Below, one piece after another: positions 42,053 through 50,611 of a DNA stretch of 64,000 nucleotides. Both the position numbers and the translations under genes were made by a program. This stretch comes from Nocardia brasiliensis ATCC 700358 (lineage in GTDB: Bacteria; Actinomycetota; Actinomycetes; Mycobacteriales; Mycobacteriaceae). The stretch covers positions 5,580,001 to 5,644,000 of the forward strand of contig NC_018681.1 in assembly GCF_000250675.2 (NCBI RefSeq), written 5' to 3'. The first letter of the stretch is position 1. Each line of letters opens with the position of its first letter. The notes under the pieces are model-generated. The model had not been told where the DNA came from, made no database searches, and saw only the letters and a program-made list of their open reading frames with translations.

Positions 42053-43446
42053 CGCCGTACCTCCCCCGGCCCGAGGGCGTCGGGATCCAACCCGGCTCCG
42101 GTGGCCTCACGGGCCTGGGTCTCCGTTGCCGAGACACTCTGCTCGCCAGCGGCTTTCACGGCGTGGGCCGCCGACGCCGCCGGGACAGCACCCGTGGCCG
42201 CGGTTGCGGCACCCGTACCCGCTGCCGAACCAGTGGTTTTTGCACCGGCCGCCGTGGAGGTTCGGGAACCCACGTGGCCGCCGGTTCGACTCGCCGCGGG
42301 AGACGCGCTCGTTGTTCCGGAGGTGGCGGTGTCTTCGCTGGTAGAGCCGCCGGGCATCGGTCGACCACCACCGCCTCCACCGGATGGTTGCGACGGTGGC
42401 GGGCCGTTGCCGGGGCTGGGTGAGTTCTCGCCTTCGGTGACTTTGCGGCCTTCCGCGCCACCGGCACCACTGCCTCCCATGCCGGCCATCGCGACACCGG
42501 TGAGTCCGCCCGCGATCGCTGCTCCGGCGCCGCCTCCGCCGCCGAGGGTGGCGACGGCGGGTGCGACCAGGCGCATCAACGCCGGCAACACGATCACGGT
42601 CATGACCAGCAGCAGCATGCCGAGCAAGACCAGTTGCGGATCGTGCTGTTCGCGTCCGGCAGCGGTGAACGCGATCGCGTAGACCAGCGCACCGACCGGC
42701 TTCCACAACAGAAATGCCAGCGACCAGCTCAGCAGCTTCTTGTATGACTGCGACCCGGGCCCGGTACCCGACGCCGCCGCAGCAATAGGAAGAACCGCGA
42801 CCACCAGGATCAACAGCGCCTGACGGACGACCAACATCATCAACTGCACGAGCATGCTGATCAGGCCCAGCACCCCGAGGACCAAGAGAACACCCGGCGC
42901 GAGTCCCGACCGAGTCGTGAGGTCGTAGTCGACCAGGCTCGAGATCGCCGCGTTGAGGTCTCCGCGGCTGGCATCGAAGATCACCCAGTCCGCGAACCTG
43001 TCCCCGGCGCGTGTCCCGGCGGTGATGAGGGCGGCAAATGTCATCGAACCGAACACCGCACGAGCCAACATCAGAAACGATTCCTGGGCCTCCCCCGCCA
43101 CACCGCCGCGTTTGGCCAACGCCAACCGGACAGCAGCGAACAGAATCCCCGCGGTCAGCAGAACGACCTGCAGCCCGCTGGTGTATTCCCTGACTCCCGC
43201 CAGCGCGGCTCCGGGCCCGCCGTCGCTGCTGGTCAGTGCCGGCGAGCGAAACGAGGTCCACCACGTCATCGCCAGCCGCATAAGGTCGCTCAGGCCTTCG
43301 CACAAGGCACTGACCAGGTCGTCGAAGACCGAAATGCCAACCTTCGCGGCCGCATCACCAACCGCTTCACACGCCTGTCGTGGCCCCAACGGCAGGTCAC
43401 AAACCTGCGGTAGTTCGAGCTGAGTGCGCTCGGGCCGGTTGCTCAT
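42049..43446 (-). CDS. VirB6/TrbL-like polytopic channel protein
   Basis: ATG 43446, overlapping the upstream stop, gives 465 residues. After a soluble start there are about six transmembrane helices between ~90 and 330 (LQVVLLTAGILFAAVRLAL; GVLLVLGVLGLISMLVQLMM; LVLLGMLLLVMTVIVLPALM), then a Gly/Ser/Thr/Ala-rich disordered tail of ~150 residues ending in GLDPDALGPGEVRR. Topology and position fit the inner-membrane channel subunit. Confidence 0.82.
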   Translation of the reverse strand: MSNRPERTQLELPQVCDLPLGPRQACEAVGDAAAKVGISVFDDLVSALCEGLSDLMRLAMTWWTSFRSPALTSSDGGPGAALAGVREYTSGLQVVLLTAGILFAAVRLALAKRGGVAGEAQESFLMLARAVFGSMTFAALITAGTRAGDRFADWVIFDASRGDLNAAISSLVDYDLTTRSGLAPGVLLVLGVLGLISMLVQLMMLVVRQALLILVVAVLPIAAAASGTGPGSQSYKKLLSWSLAFLLWKPVGALVYAIAFTAAGREQHDPQLVLLGMLLLVMTVIVLPALMRLVAPAVATLGGGGGAGAAIAGGLTGVAMAGMGGSGAGGAEGRKVTEGENSPSPGNGPPPSQPSGGGGGGRPMPGGSTSEDTATSGTTSASPAASRTGGHVGSRTSTAAGAKTTGSAAGTGAATAATGAVPAASAAHAVKAAGEQSVSATETQAREATGAGLDPDALGPGEVRR

Positions 43447-44249
43447 GGCAGCCCCTTCCACGACCCGAACCCTGCGACGGTCAAGACCGGTGTTGCTGGG
43501 CCCCACAGGGTTTCGATGTCGGCAGGGACACGCACGCGCCAATCGCCGTTAATCCAGGTCATCGCCCAGCTCCCGACGGCGTAGCCGTCGTGTGTTCGGC
43601 TGGCGATCTGCACGACAGCCAGGTCGTCGCGATATCCCGGTTGCACGCGCACGCCCTCGGGAACCACGACATACCGTGCGGCGTCGGGTGTCGTGCGTGA
43701 GCGCGCAAATCGCGAAATCAGCGCCGGGCCACCGTCGTAGAACCGCTCACCTACCACCTGCTGCCAGGTCCCCTCGGGTGCCGCCAACGCGCGGCCCACC
43801 GCATCCAAGGCGGCGAGCACGGCCCCTTGCGGTGTGCGCGAAAAACCCGTCGCGATACCCCGTTCAGGGTCGATACGTGTCGGTCCGTCGCTGCTCGAGA
43901 CCGGCAGCGCGGCTCCGCCCCATCCTCGCTGCCACTGCATTCCAGCTGGTTCGGTGATGAGGTAATCGCCGCGGGCCGGATCCGGGCGCGCCGCGGGGTC
44001 TTGCCCCAGCGCGACACCGCATTCCTGGCTCGGTACTTCCAGACGCGAGCCGAACAGATCCGTCGTCGGTGGCCGACTAACACCGGGTGACAGGTGTGGA
44101 AAGGACTGCTGGGGCAGTGTTGTGTCGCTCGGTTCACCGGCGGGGGTGTCGGAGGCGTGGTCGTCGCGGTTGATTGTCCAGGCGAACGCTGCGATGACGA
44201 GGGCGATGATGCTGGCAAACAGCACAGTCAGCACGCGCAGGGATCTCAT
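43443..44249 (-). CDS. membrane-anchored secretion component (DUF8175-like)
   Basis: 268 residues with one N-terminal membrane helix (LTVLFASIIALVIAAFAWTI). The exported domain has GMQWQRGWGGAALPVSSSDG, GIATGFSRTPQGAVLAALDA and WAMTWINGDWRVRVP, a pattern seen in actinobacterial transfer loci, where a GF..TP.GA.LAA.. helix precedes an NTF2-like sheet. Likely a VirB8-like periplasm-side part of the channel. The DUF number is from memory and should be treated as tentative. Confidence 0.7.
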   Translation of the reverse strand: MRSLRVLTVLFASIIALVIAAFAWTINRDDHASDTPAGEPSDTTLPQQSFPHLSPGVSRPPTTDLFGSRLEVPSQECGVALGQDPAARPDPARGDYLITEPAGMQWQRGWGGAALPVSSSDGPTRIDPERGIATGFSRTPQGAVLAALDAVGRALAAPEGTWQQVVGERFYDGGPALISRFARSRTTPDAARYVVVPEGVRVQPGYRDDLAVVQIASRTHDGYAVGSWAMTWINGDWRVRVPADIETLWGPATPVLTVAGFGSWKGLP

Positions 44250-44258
44250 CGTCGGCTC

Positions 44259-44897
44259 CTATCGCGGTGTCAGCGTGACCATCTCGGCCGGCGGGAGGTC
44301 CACGGTGCTGATCGGATTGGTGTGGGGGTGCTCGGGTAGGAGTAGTCGCCAGTCCTCGTCGTGCCAGATCACCTGGGCCTGGTTGCAGGTCAGGGAGTTG
44401 TCCGGGAAGAGGCTGTAGATCTCGACGTCCGCGGCCGCGGAGGTGTAGTCGGTGATCCGGTAGCCCAGCAGCGTGGGTATGTCATGTGTCGGTGCGCTCG
44501 TGATCGAGATCTGTAGGCGCAGGGTTGCCCAGTGGTCCCGCCCGGGCCCGGGGGCCAGCATGTGCTGGCCTACTCTGGCCCATTGGTTGTCGGTGGCCAG
44601 TGACATCCGCACGGTGCTGTGGATCGCCGCCAGCGCGGCGCTGGCCGGGCCGTGATCGAATCCACGGGCGACGGCGCCGTCGAGGCTGTGCGGGCCCTGA
44701 TCGGTGACCGGCAAGTCCACACCGTTGAACGGCACCCATCGCAGTACGGTCGGCGGGCGGTCGACAGCGGCAACCGTAGCGCTGTGCTGACCGGCCGGCT
44801 GGTCGCTGCTGCAGGCAAGCAGGGCCGACAGGGCCATCGGTCCAGCCAGTGACAGTGCGGCACTGAGGGCCAATCTGTGTGTGCGAGAGGGTTTCAC
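44259..44897 (-). CDS. lipoprotein secretion component, paralog of the 43443-44249 protein
   Basis: 212 residues. The signal LALSAALSLAGPMALSALLA ends in lipobox LLAC. The exported domain repeats the neighbour's pattern: LRWVPFNGVDLPVTDQGP, AVARGFDHGPASAALAAIHS, VIWHDEDWRLLLPE. Two related exported proteins side by side, one membrane-anchored and one lipid-anchored, could form the two layers of the outer part of the channel. Ten bases separate the genes. Confidence 0.7.
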   Translation of the reverse strand: MKPSRTHRLALSAALSLAGPMALSALLACSSDQPAGQHSATVAAVDRPPTVLRWVPFNGVDLPVTDQGPHSLDGAVARGFDHGPASAALAAIHSTVRMSLATDNQWARVGQHMLAPGPGRDHWATLRLQISITSAPTHDIPTLLGYRITDYTSAAADVEIYSLFPDNSLTCNQAQVIWHDEDWRLLLPEHPHTNPISTVDLPPAEMVTLTPR

Positions 44898-44916
44898 GGA
44901 GGTCTCCAGAGGTGGG

Positions 44917-45147
44917 TTAGGTCGGTAGGACCGTGATGGCGATCGCGCTCGCCGATCCGGCCAGGGCTGCGGCGAGCAGCGAGCCGATGAGTCCTTCGAC
45001 GGCTTCGTCGCGGTAGAGGCGGATCGAGAGGAGCCCGCCGGTCCAGATCGCGCGGGCGATGCAGATCAGCAGGACGAACCAGGCGAGGTAGCTCAGCAGC
45101 AGTGTCAGCGGCGAAAGCACCTCGGCTGGCAAGGGTTTCGCGATCAC
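44917..45147 (-). CDS. small two-helix membrane protein (pilin/VirB2-like)
   Basis: 76 residues with two membrane helices (LTLLLSYLAWFVLLICIARA; LIGSLLAAALAGSASAIAIT) joined by a charged loop (RLYRDEAVEG). The SYLAWFV…CIARAI stretch parallels NYLAWFVSLAGIAAMI in the 46145-46441 protein, so the two are probably paralogs. Its ATG overlaps the hydrolase gene's stop. Confidence 0.7.
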   Translation of the reverse strand: MIAKPLPAEVLSPLTLLLSYLAWFVLLICIARAIWTGGLLSIRLYRDEAVEGLIGSLLAAALAGSASAIAITVLPT

Positions 45148-46142
45148 CAGCCACCACCGCCACGCTCATAGGCGGCCCGGTAAGCGACTTCGAGGGCGGC
45201 CAGGATCGGTTCCGCCGCCGGACGGGGGTCGGTGCAGGGCAGCCAATGTCCAGCACCGGGGACCGTGTCGTAATCGGCCCAGATCTGTTCAGCGAACATG
45301 CGGGAGCGATGCGCTGCCACGCCAGGATCGAGGTGGCCGACCAAGACCCAGGTCGGGATCTCCCGCAGCACAGCGGTAACCGCATCGCGCAGCCCAGCTG
45401 CCAAAGAGGCCAGCAATTCTGCACCCAACGGTTCGGCGACCTCACCCTGAGGTCCGTCCCCAACCCGGCGACCGGGTTTCCGCGCGGGCCACGCACGCGC
45501 CTCCGGTGCCGAGCAGAGGTACCGGGCCGACTCTTCGAACGGGCCGCATCGGTCACGGCCGGTCACATCTCGCAATGTCGCGCCCGAAGTCTCTGGTGTG
45601 CACCAGGATTCGAGTGAGGGGTTGAACAGCACGATCCCCGACAACTTTTGTGTCGCCTCGGGTTTGTGTCGTGCCCATTCGAGGATCAGCGACGCCGCAG
45701 CCGCATGTGCTGTCAGCACGATCGCGCCGCGGGCGTGGTCGAGGACCGATTCGAGGTCATCGATCTGGGTCGCCGGACTCGACTGCGCAGTGCGAGAACC
45801 GGTGGCGGAGTTGTCGTGGCTGCGCTGGTCGTAGACGCACTGCGCGATCGCGCCGTCGAGCCGTTGGTGCAGATGCTCGACCAACGGTGTCCAGCACCTG
45901 GCATCGGCGCCCATGCTGTGGAGGTAGACCACGCTCGCGGGCGCGGATGCCGAGCCCACTCGCGCTGCGGTCAGGTGCGCGCCATCGCGCGCGAGGATGG
46001 GGAACTCACACCACACCGGAGGCAGGGGTCTGCTTGTTCGTGAACGGTTTTCGGTCGCCAGAGTGCGTGTGTTCGTCGCGTCGTCGCACGCAAGGCCAGG
46101 TGATTCGGTGGCCGGATGCGGGTGGAGTCGTGAGGCGAACAT
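45144..46142 (-). CDS. alpha/beta-hydrolase-fold protein without nucleophile serine
   Basis: From ATG 46142, 332 residues. The fold is clear: SVVYLHSMGADARCW (oxyanion strand), VYDQRSHDNS, VLFNPSLES, WVLVGHLDPG and PGAGHWLP with the catalytic-type His. At the nucleophile elbow, however, the expected GHSxG reads TAHAAAAS (residues 144-151), with Ala147 where Ser should be. It is therefore probably non-catalytic. It lies between two pilin-like genes and overlaps the second, so a structural or chaperone role in the secretion machine is possible. Confidence 0.75.
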   Translation of the reverse strand: MFASRLHPHPATESPGLACDDATNTRTLATENRSRTSRPLPPVWCEFPILARDGAHLTAARVGSASAPASVVYLHSMGADARCWTPLVEHLHQRLDGAIAQCVYDQRSHDNSATGSRTAQSSPATQIDDLESVLDHARGAIVLTAHAAAASLILEWARHKPEATQKLSGIVLFNPSLESWCTPETSGATLRDVTGRDRCGPFEESARYLCSAPEARAWPARKPGRRVGDGPQGEVAEPLGAELLASLAAGLRDAVTAVLREIPTWVLVGHLDPGVAAHRSRMFAEQIWADYDTVPGAGHWLPCTDPRPAAEPILAALEVAYRAAYERGGGGW

Positions 46143-46144
46143 GG

Positions 46145-46441
46145 TTAGTTGCCTCCGGCGATGACGGCCTTCATGATCTCTCCGGCGCTGGTGGCGATGA
46201 TGCCGCCGAACATGGCCGCGAGCAGGATCTTCGGGGATTCGACCGCCCCGCCGTGGAACCGTTCCCAGCCGAATTTTCCTCCGGCGTAGATCATCGCCGC
46301 GATCCCGGCGAGACTGACGAACCAGGCGAGGTAGTTCACCAGGTTCACGAACTTGCCTGTACCCGGCGGACTTGTCGGTGTGATGTGGATATCTTGCGCG
46401 AGCACGGTCAGCGCCTGCCCGACCGCGTACACGGTACTCAT
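46145..46441 (-). CDS. VirB2/TrbC-like pilin candidate
   Basis: 98 residues: a polar N-terminus, helix VNYLAWFVSLAGIAAMIYAG, a charged turn with KFGWERFHGG, and helix ILLAAMFGGIIATSAGEIMK. Length, two-helix hairpin and position after the P-loop gene fit the major pilin of a type IV system. ATG 46441 overlaps the preceding stop. Confidence 0.75.
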   Translation of the reverse strand: MSTVYAVGQALTVLAQDIHITPTSPPGTGKFVNLVNYLAWFVSLAGIAAMIYAGGKFGWERFHGGAVESPKILLAAMFGGIIATSAGEIMKAVIAGGN

Positions 46442-47097
46442 AACCTTGCCTCCGAACTTTTCTGTCCTGCAATCTGATTCGCCGCCGTACGGCTGACGAT
46501 GTCGGCGCCCGCTCGAGAGACGTCCGGGGGCACCGTTTCGGTGAGCCGGCTGCGGCGGCGAGCGGGCGGTGCGGGTGTGAGGGGGTTGTATTGCGCCAGT
46601 TCGCCGAGTTCACGGACGAGGAGTTCGTCGTGCCAGCCGATGTCGTAGATCTGCTCGACCAGCTCGGCGACGACGCTGCGGTAGCGGCGCACCGGCGCGG
46701 GAACAGAGCCGGGTCGGGTCGGGGTCAGTGCCAGCCCGATCACGGCGATCCCGTCCGGGGCGCATCCGCTGTGCCATTCACGCAGGCGCTCCGCGGCGGC
46801 GGTAAGTCCGGGGATGCACAGGCGGGCTGCGATGAGGACCCGTTGCGTCGTGTGGGGGCAGGCGGGCCAGGCCAGGCCGGTGTCGGCGGCTGGTGCCCAC
46901 CACCGCGCCAATGTGCTGGTCCCGGCGCCGCCGTGCGCGCCCAGCACTGCCCACAAGGGAGGATGTGCACCGGTGGTCGGGAGCGGTGCCTGCCGGACCG
47001 GCGCCCTGTGATCGGGGTCGGGGCCGAGGACCGTTTCCGGGTCCAGTCGTCCCCGTGGTGGTGGCGGGTCGCGATGTAGGTGCAGTGCGGTGCTCAT
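46438..47097 (-). CDS. degenerate P-loop protein (DUF6668/ParA-like)
   Basis: ATG 47097 gives 219 residues. WAVLGAHGGAGTSTLARWW at 49-67 has the form of a ParA/MinD deviant Walker A, but the lysine before Ser/Thr is missing (GTST instead of GKST). A second strand, GIAVIGLALTPTRPG, follows. Such proteins recur in actinobacterial transfer loci; whether they bind ATP is doubtful here. It overlaps the pilin gene downstream. Confidence 0.7.
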   Translation of the reverse strand: MSTALHLHRDPPPPRGRLDPETVLGPDPDHRAPVRQAPLPTTGAHPPLWAVLGAHGGAGTSTLARWWAPAADTGLAWPACPHTTQRVLIAARLCIPGLTAAAERLREWHSGCAPDGIAVIGLALTPTRPGSVPAPVRRYRSVVAELVEQIYDIGWHDELLVRELGELAQYNPLTPAPPARRRSRLTETVPPDVSRAGADIVSRTAANQIAGQKSSEARL

Positions 47098-47099
47098 GG

Positions 47100-47807
47100 T
47101 CAGCCCCGCTTCTGGATGTTGGTGATCACGGCACCGTGATCGTCGGTGCGGACGTTGATCAGTTGCAGGTAGTCGGTGCGGGTGCCGTCGGGGTGGCGTT
47201 CGACCAGGTGCACCTCGACCGCGGTGCTGTCGGTGAGCGGGGTGACCGCGACGCAGTGGGTCGTGCCGGCCGGGATCGAGGCGATCCCGGCCGCGAGCGC
47301 GTCGCCGACGAGCCCGGCTTCGGCAGCGACCAGTGCGAGGGCGGCGCCCGCATCGCGGCGCACGTAGTAGGCGTGTTCGAACGCCACGATCACCCCGGCC
47401 GGGCTGCGGGTATCGCCCGCGCCGTCGCTGACCGTCGCCCCGGAAAGACCGGTGCACGCACGGGCGTTCGCCACCGTCGTGCTGCTGCGAGGTGCTGCTG
47501 TCTGCGACAGCGGAACCGCTTCGCGACTATTCGAATGGTCGGGGGCGAGTGCGAATCCGATCCCTGCCACGCTCGCCGTCAGGACCGCGGCCAAGCCTGC
47601 CCACAGCCACCGTCGCCGGTGACCGGTCGGTGGTTCGATCCCGGGCCCCTGCGGACCGGGCTGGGGGATCCAGTGCAGTTCCGAGCCGAGTGCGGGTTCG
47701 CTGTCGGTGACCACCGCGCGGACCGGTTGCGCGGCGGGTCCTGCCGTGCGCAGCCATCCCCCGCCGTGTTCGACCGGCGCGTTGTTGGGGGTTCGGGTAT
47801 CGGGCAT
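47100..47807 (-). CDS. single-pass membrane protein with NTF2/VirB8-like exported domain
   Basis: 235 residues. AGGAGG lies ~11 bases before ATG 47807. A cytosolic tail of ~70 residues precedes one membrane helix (WLWAGLAAVLTASVAGIGFA); the exported part has SPAGVIVAFEHAYYVRRDAG and beta strands (VEVHLVERHPDGTRTDYLQL), an NTF2-like order typical of VirB8-type subunits. It ends two bases before the P-loop gene. Confidence 0.72.
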   Translation of the reverse strand: MPDTRTPNNAPVEHGGGWLRTAGPAAQPVRAVVTDSEPALGSELHWIPQPGPQGPGIEPPTGHRRRWLWAGLAAVLTASVAGIGFALAPDHSNSREAVPLSQTAAPRSSTTVANARACTGLSGATVSDGAGDTRSPAGVIVAFEHAYYVRRDAGAALALVAAEAGLVGDALAAGIASIPAGTTHCVAVTPLTDSTAVEVHLVERHPDGTRTDYLQLINVRTDDHGAVITNIQKRG

Positions 47808-47939
47808 GTGCGTGTCACCTCCTTGACGGGCTGAGTGCTGAGGTTGTGTGGGTGGGGCCCTCCGGGCGCGTGCCGGGGAGAGAATCAGGCGACAGTTGTG
47901 GTCGGGTACGTCGGCTGATCCGGTTGCGCCCGAAGGGGT

Positions 47940-49412
47940 TTAACGACCACCACCGGTCGTGGTCGGTGCGGTGGTGGTGCTGGTCGTGGGTTGTGGTCGG
48001 GCCTGAGTCGAAGTGGCGGGGCCGAGGTCGTGGGCCAGTGCGGCGAACCAGTCGGCGACCGCGGCGAGTGGGGCGCGACCGCTGGTGGTGGCGGGCACGG
48101 TTTGGTAGGAGCCGTGGCGGCCGGTGGTGGAGCTGTATTGGGCGGCGCCGGCGAGGGTGTAGAGCTCGCGTTGATCGGTGACCGTGCTGGTGATCGCCTC
48201 GAAGGCTTGATTGATCCATCGGCTGGCGGTCTGGGGCGGGATGAGTTCGGTGACCGCGGTGGCGACTTTCGCTCCGATCGCCGCGACCGCTGCCCAGGGA
48301 TTGGCCATTCCGACGACCGCCAGTTCGGCGACGGTCGCGGGAGTGATCACTTTCTGGGCGAGCGAGACCACCGCGGACAAACCGAGGGTGCCGAGTTTGA
48401 ACAGCGCCGACAGTGCCTCGTTCGGGCCAGGTGGTGTCGCGGTCGGGGCGGATGCGTCGGCGAGGCGCTGCCCCAGGGGTTTTGCCGGTTCGTAGGAGAG
48501 TTGATCGAGGCTGGTTCCGTGCAGGTCCTCGTTGACCACATCGACCGCGGTGGTGAAGGCGGTGGTCGAGAGTGCTTCTGCCACGGTGGATATCGCCGCG
48601 ATCGGATCGCGCAGCTCCGATCGGGCCGCGATGTTGGCCACCGTGGTGGCCAAAGGGCTACCCGTGGGGGCATCACACGTCGCATCGCCGGGCACGCACA
48701 GCTCCGCGACACGTCCGCTCAGCGATCCGTAGTCGGCCGCAGGGACGCTGACGATCCCGGTACCGGTCAGGGGCGGATTCCTCAGCGATATCGTCGCGAC
48801 CCTCTCCCCCGACGTGCCGGGTGCCGCGGCGGGAGTGCTGGCTTGTGGCCGTCCCGGGAAGACTGTCGCGTTCGCGGGTCGGGCAGGGTTGGCCAGCAGC
48901 GCGATACCGGCGATCTCCTCGGGGGTGATCGTGCTGGTGCCGCGGCCGACCTGTTCGGCGAACGTCGAGACCGCGGGTGCGCCCTGGGCGTAACCGGCGG
49001 CCGCCAGTTTCGTTGCCGGACAACGCTGCAGGACTTCTGTAGCGGCGGCTTCGAGCCGTTCTGCCGCAGCCGCGACAGCATCGTCGTAGGGCAAGGCCGT
49101 GCCGTCGTCGGTGTAGCCGAACGCGATGTAGGAGCGCTGGACCCGGTCTCCGGCTTTCGCGCTCAGCGGCCCGAACATTTGTCCCAGCGCACCGGTGTCG
49201 CTGGTCGGCGGGACATCCGGGCTGGTCTCGTCGGTGCCCTGCACGCCGAACACGTACAGGCTCGGGCACGACGCGCCCAGAGGCACCGTGCTCACTGGCG
49301 CCGCGAATGCTGCGGGACCGTTGATCACGATGGCCACGGCGAGCGCGACTGAAACAGCAACCGTCCGTGCCGGAACCCGATGGTGTCGCTTGTGGGATCT
49401 GATGTGAGGCAT
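47940..49412 (-). CDS. secreted cutinase-like protein with Ser-to-Ala nucleophile
   Basis: 490 residues with a signal peptide (VAVSVALAVAIVINGPAAFA). Residues 45-260 form a cutinase fold: CPSLYVFGVQGTDETSP, RCPATKLAAAGYAQGAPAVS, and AELCVPGDATCDAP. The cutinase nucleophile motif GYSQG reads GYAQG (Ala142), so esterase activity should be lost. About 200 extra residues follow, helical, ending in a Thr-rich tail (TTSTTTAPTTTGGGR). It is probably an exported binding or surface component of the machine rather than an enzyme. Confidence 0.8.
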   Translation of the reverse strand: MPHIRSHKRHHRVPARTVAVSVALAVAIVINGPAAFAAPVSTVPLGASCPSLYVFGVQGTDETSPDVPPTSDTGALGQMFGPLSAKAGDRVQRSYIAFGYTDDGTALPYDDAVAAAAERLEAAATEVLQRCPATKLAAAGYAQGAPAVSTFAEQVGRGTSTITPEEIAGIALLANPARPANATVFPGRPQASTPAAAPGTSGERVATISLRNPPLTGTGIVSVPAADYGSLSGRVAELCVPGDATCDAPTGSPLATTVANIAARSELRDPIAAISTVAEALSTTAFTTAVDVVNEDLHGTSLDQLSYEPAKPLGQRLADASAPTATPPGPNEALSALFKLGTLGLSAVVSLAQKVITPATVAELAVVGMANPWAAVAAIGAKVATAVTELIPPQTASRWINQAFEAITSTVTDQRELYTLAGAAQYSSTTGRHGSYQTVPATTSGRAPLAAVADWFAALAHDLGPATSTQARPQPTTSTTTAPTTTGGGR

Positions 49413-49438
49413 GGGTTTTCACCTCCTCGAAGGTTGGG

Positions 49439-49483
49439 GCCTGCCCGCACCCCCAGCGAGGGGTCCGGACGGTGCGGGCAGGC
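49439..49483. terminator. 13-bp perfect hairpin between lipase-like and cutinase-like genes
   Basis: GCCTGCCCGCACC at 49439-49451 pairs exactly with GGTGCGGGCAGGC at 49471-49483 around a 19-nt loop. It sits four bases after the lipase-like stop and 27 bases before the next start, in transcript direction. No U tract follows, so it may stabilise or attenuate the message instead of ending it. Confidence 0.5.
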
Positions 49484-49486
49484 GAT

Positions 49487-50611
49487 TCAGGTGGCTTGTG
49501 GTGGAGTCGGCGCCGCGGGAGTGGGGCGGCGTTGCAGGTAGCCGGCCAGTCGGGAGAGGGCTTCGCCGGCGCCTGCGGTGGCGGTGCCCAGGTGGCTGGT
49601 GGGGTATTCGCGCCAGCTCAGATCGGCACCGAGGCGGCGGTAGGCAGCGAAGAGTTTGCGGCCCAGCGCGATCGGGACCAGGGCATCGTCGGTGCCGTGG
49701 TAGAGATGCACGGGGACTCGGGGCTTGAACTGGGCGTTTCGTTCGTTGGCGAGCACGTAGCGCCAGATCGCGTCGCGCCAGGGGTAGGGCCGTTCGCACC
49801 ACTGCCCCAGCGGTTGATGCTGATACTCCGCTATCAGTGTCGCGGCGTCCAGACTCGAGGCGTGCTCGATGACCGGATGAGCGTCCTCGAGCAGGATGTG
49901 GTGCACCGGCAGGTGGTGGTAGGCGCGCGACAACCCGATCAGCCCGGCTAATCCCAGCCCCGCCCACGGGCCGCCGTCGATCTCCGGAATCAACGCCCCC
50001 GGGTCGCCGACCGCAGCCCCGGCCGCAGCGCCACGCAGATCCAGCTCTCCGGCGTACTGGTGATGCAGTTCCGCGGTCCACAGCGCAGCCCGGCCGCCGT
50101 CGGCGAATCCCCACACAGCACTGGGCTGCTCGGTGGCGTCCAGCTCGGGAAGATCACGCACGGCCCGTGCCAGATCCAGCACTGCGTGCGCGCCCGCGCG
50201 GCCCGCCAGAAACTGCGCCGGACCCAACCCGGTCATTCCCGAGCCGAGCCCGTCAGGGATCGCCACGGTCCAGCCACGCGCGAGCGCCGCGGCGATAAAC
50301 GGGGCCTCCGGCTCCACACCCTGCACCAGCAACTGCGATGGTGCGGGCCCGCCGAGGCCGTGAAATGCCGGGCAATACAACAGCGTCGGGCCGATACCGG
50401 CCACGTCGACGGTCGCCGATGCGACTACCACCGCCGAGGCAGGAATCGGTGCACTGAAACTGGTCCGGGTGGCGTATACGATCTGCCATGCCCGGCCCGC
50501 ACCCTCCAAATCCGATAAATCTACGGCGCGTTGGCGCAGGATCGTTCCAGGCAGGTGCTCGTATCCGATTCGGCCGGTGTAGAACTCGTCGCGGGTAGCG
50601 GGTTCGGTCAT
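49487..50611 (-). CDS. secretory-lipase-family protein with Ser-to-Ala nucleophile and no signal peptide
   Basis: ATG 50611 overlaps the upstream stop; 374 residues. The family layout (PF03583-like) is clear: TLLYCPAFHGLGGP, WTVAIPDGLGSG, RAGAHAVLDLARAV, AAAGAAVGD, VPVHLYHGTDDALVP and SHLGT. The nucleophile motif expected as G-Y-S-x-G reads VWGFADGG (Ala170). Members are usually exported, but this one starts directly with MTEPATRDEF and has no hydrophobic leader. Both changes argue for a non-enzymatic role inside or at the membrane. Confidence 0.75.
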   Translation of the reverse strand: MTEPATRDEFYTGRIGYEHLPGTILRQRAVDLSDLEGAGRAWQIVYATRTSFSAPIPASAVVVASATVDVAGIGPTLLYCPAFHGLGGPAPSQLLVQGVEPEAPFIAAALARGWTVAIPDGLGSGMTGLGPAQFLAGRAGAHAVLDLARAVRDLPELDATEQPSAVWGFADGGRAALWTAELHHQYAGELDLRGAAAGAAVGDPGALIPEIDGGPWAGLGLAGLIGLSRAYHHLPVHHILLEDAHPVIEHASSLDAATLIAEYQHQPLGQWCERPYPWRDAIWRYVLANERNAQFKPRVPVHLYHGTDDALVPIALGRKLFAAYRRLGADLSWREYPTSHLGTATAGAGEALSRLAGYLQRRPTPAAPTPPQAT

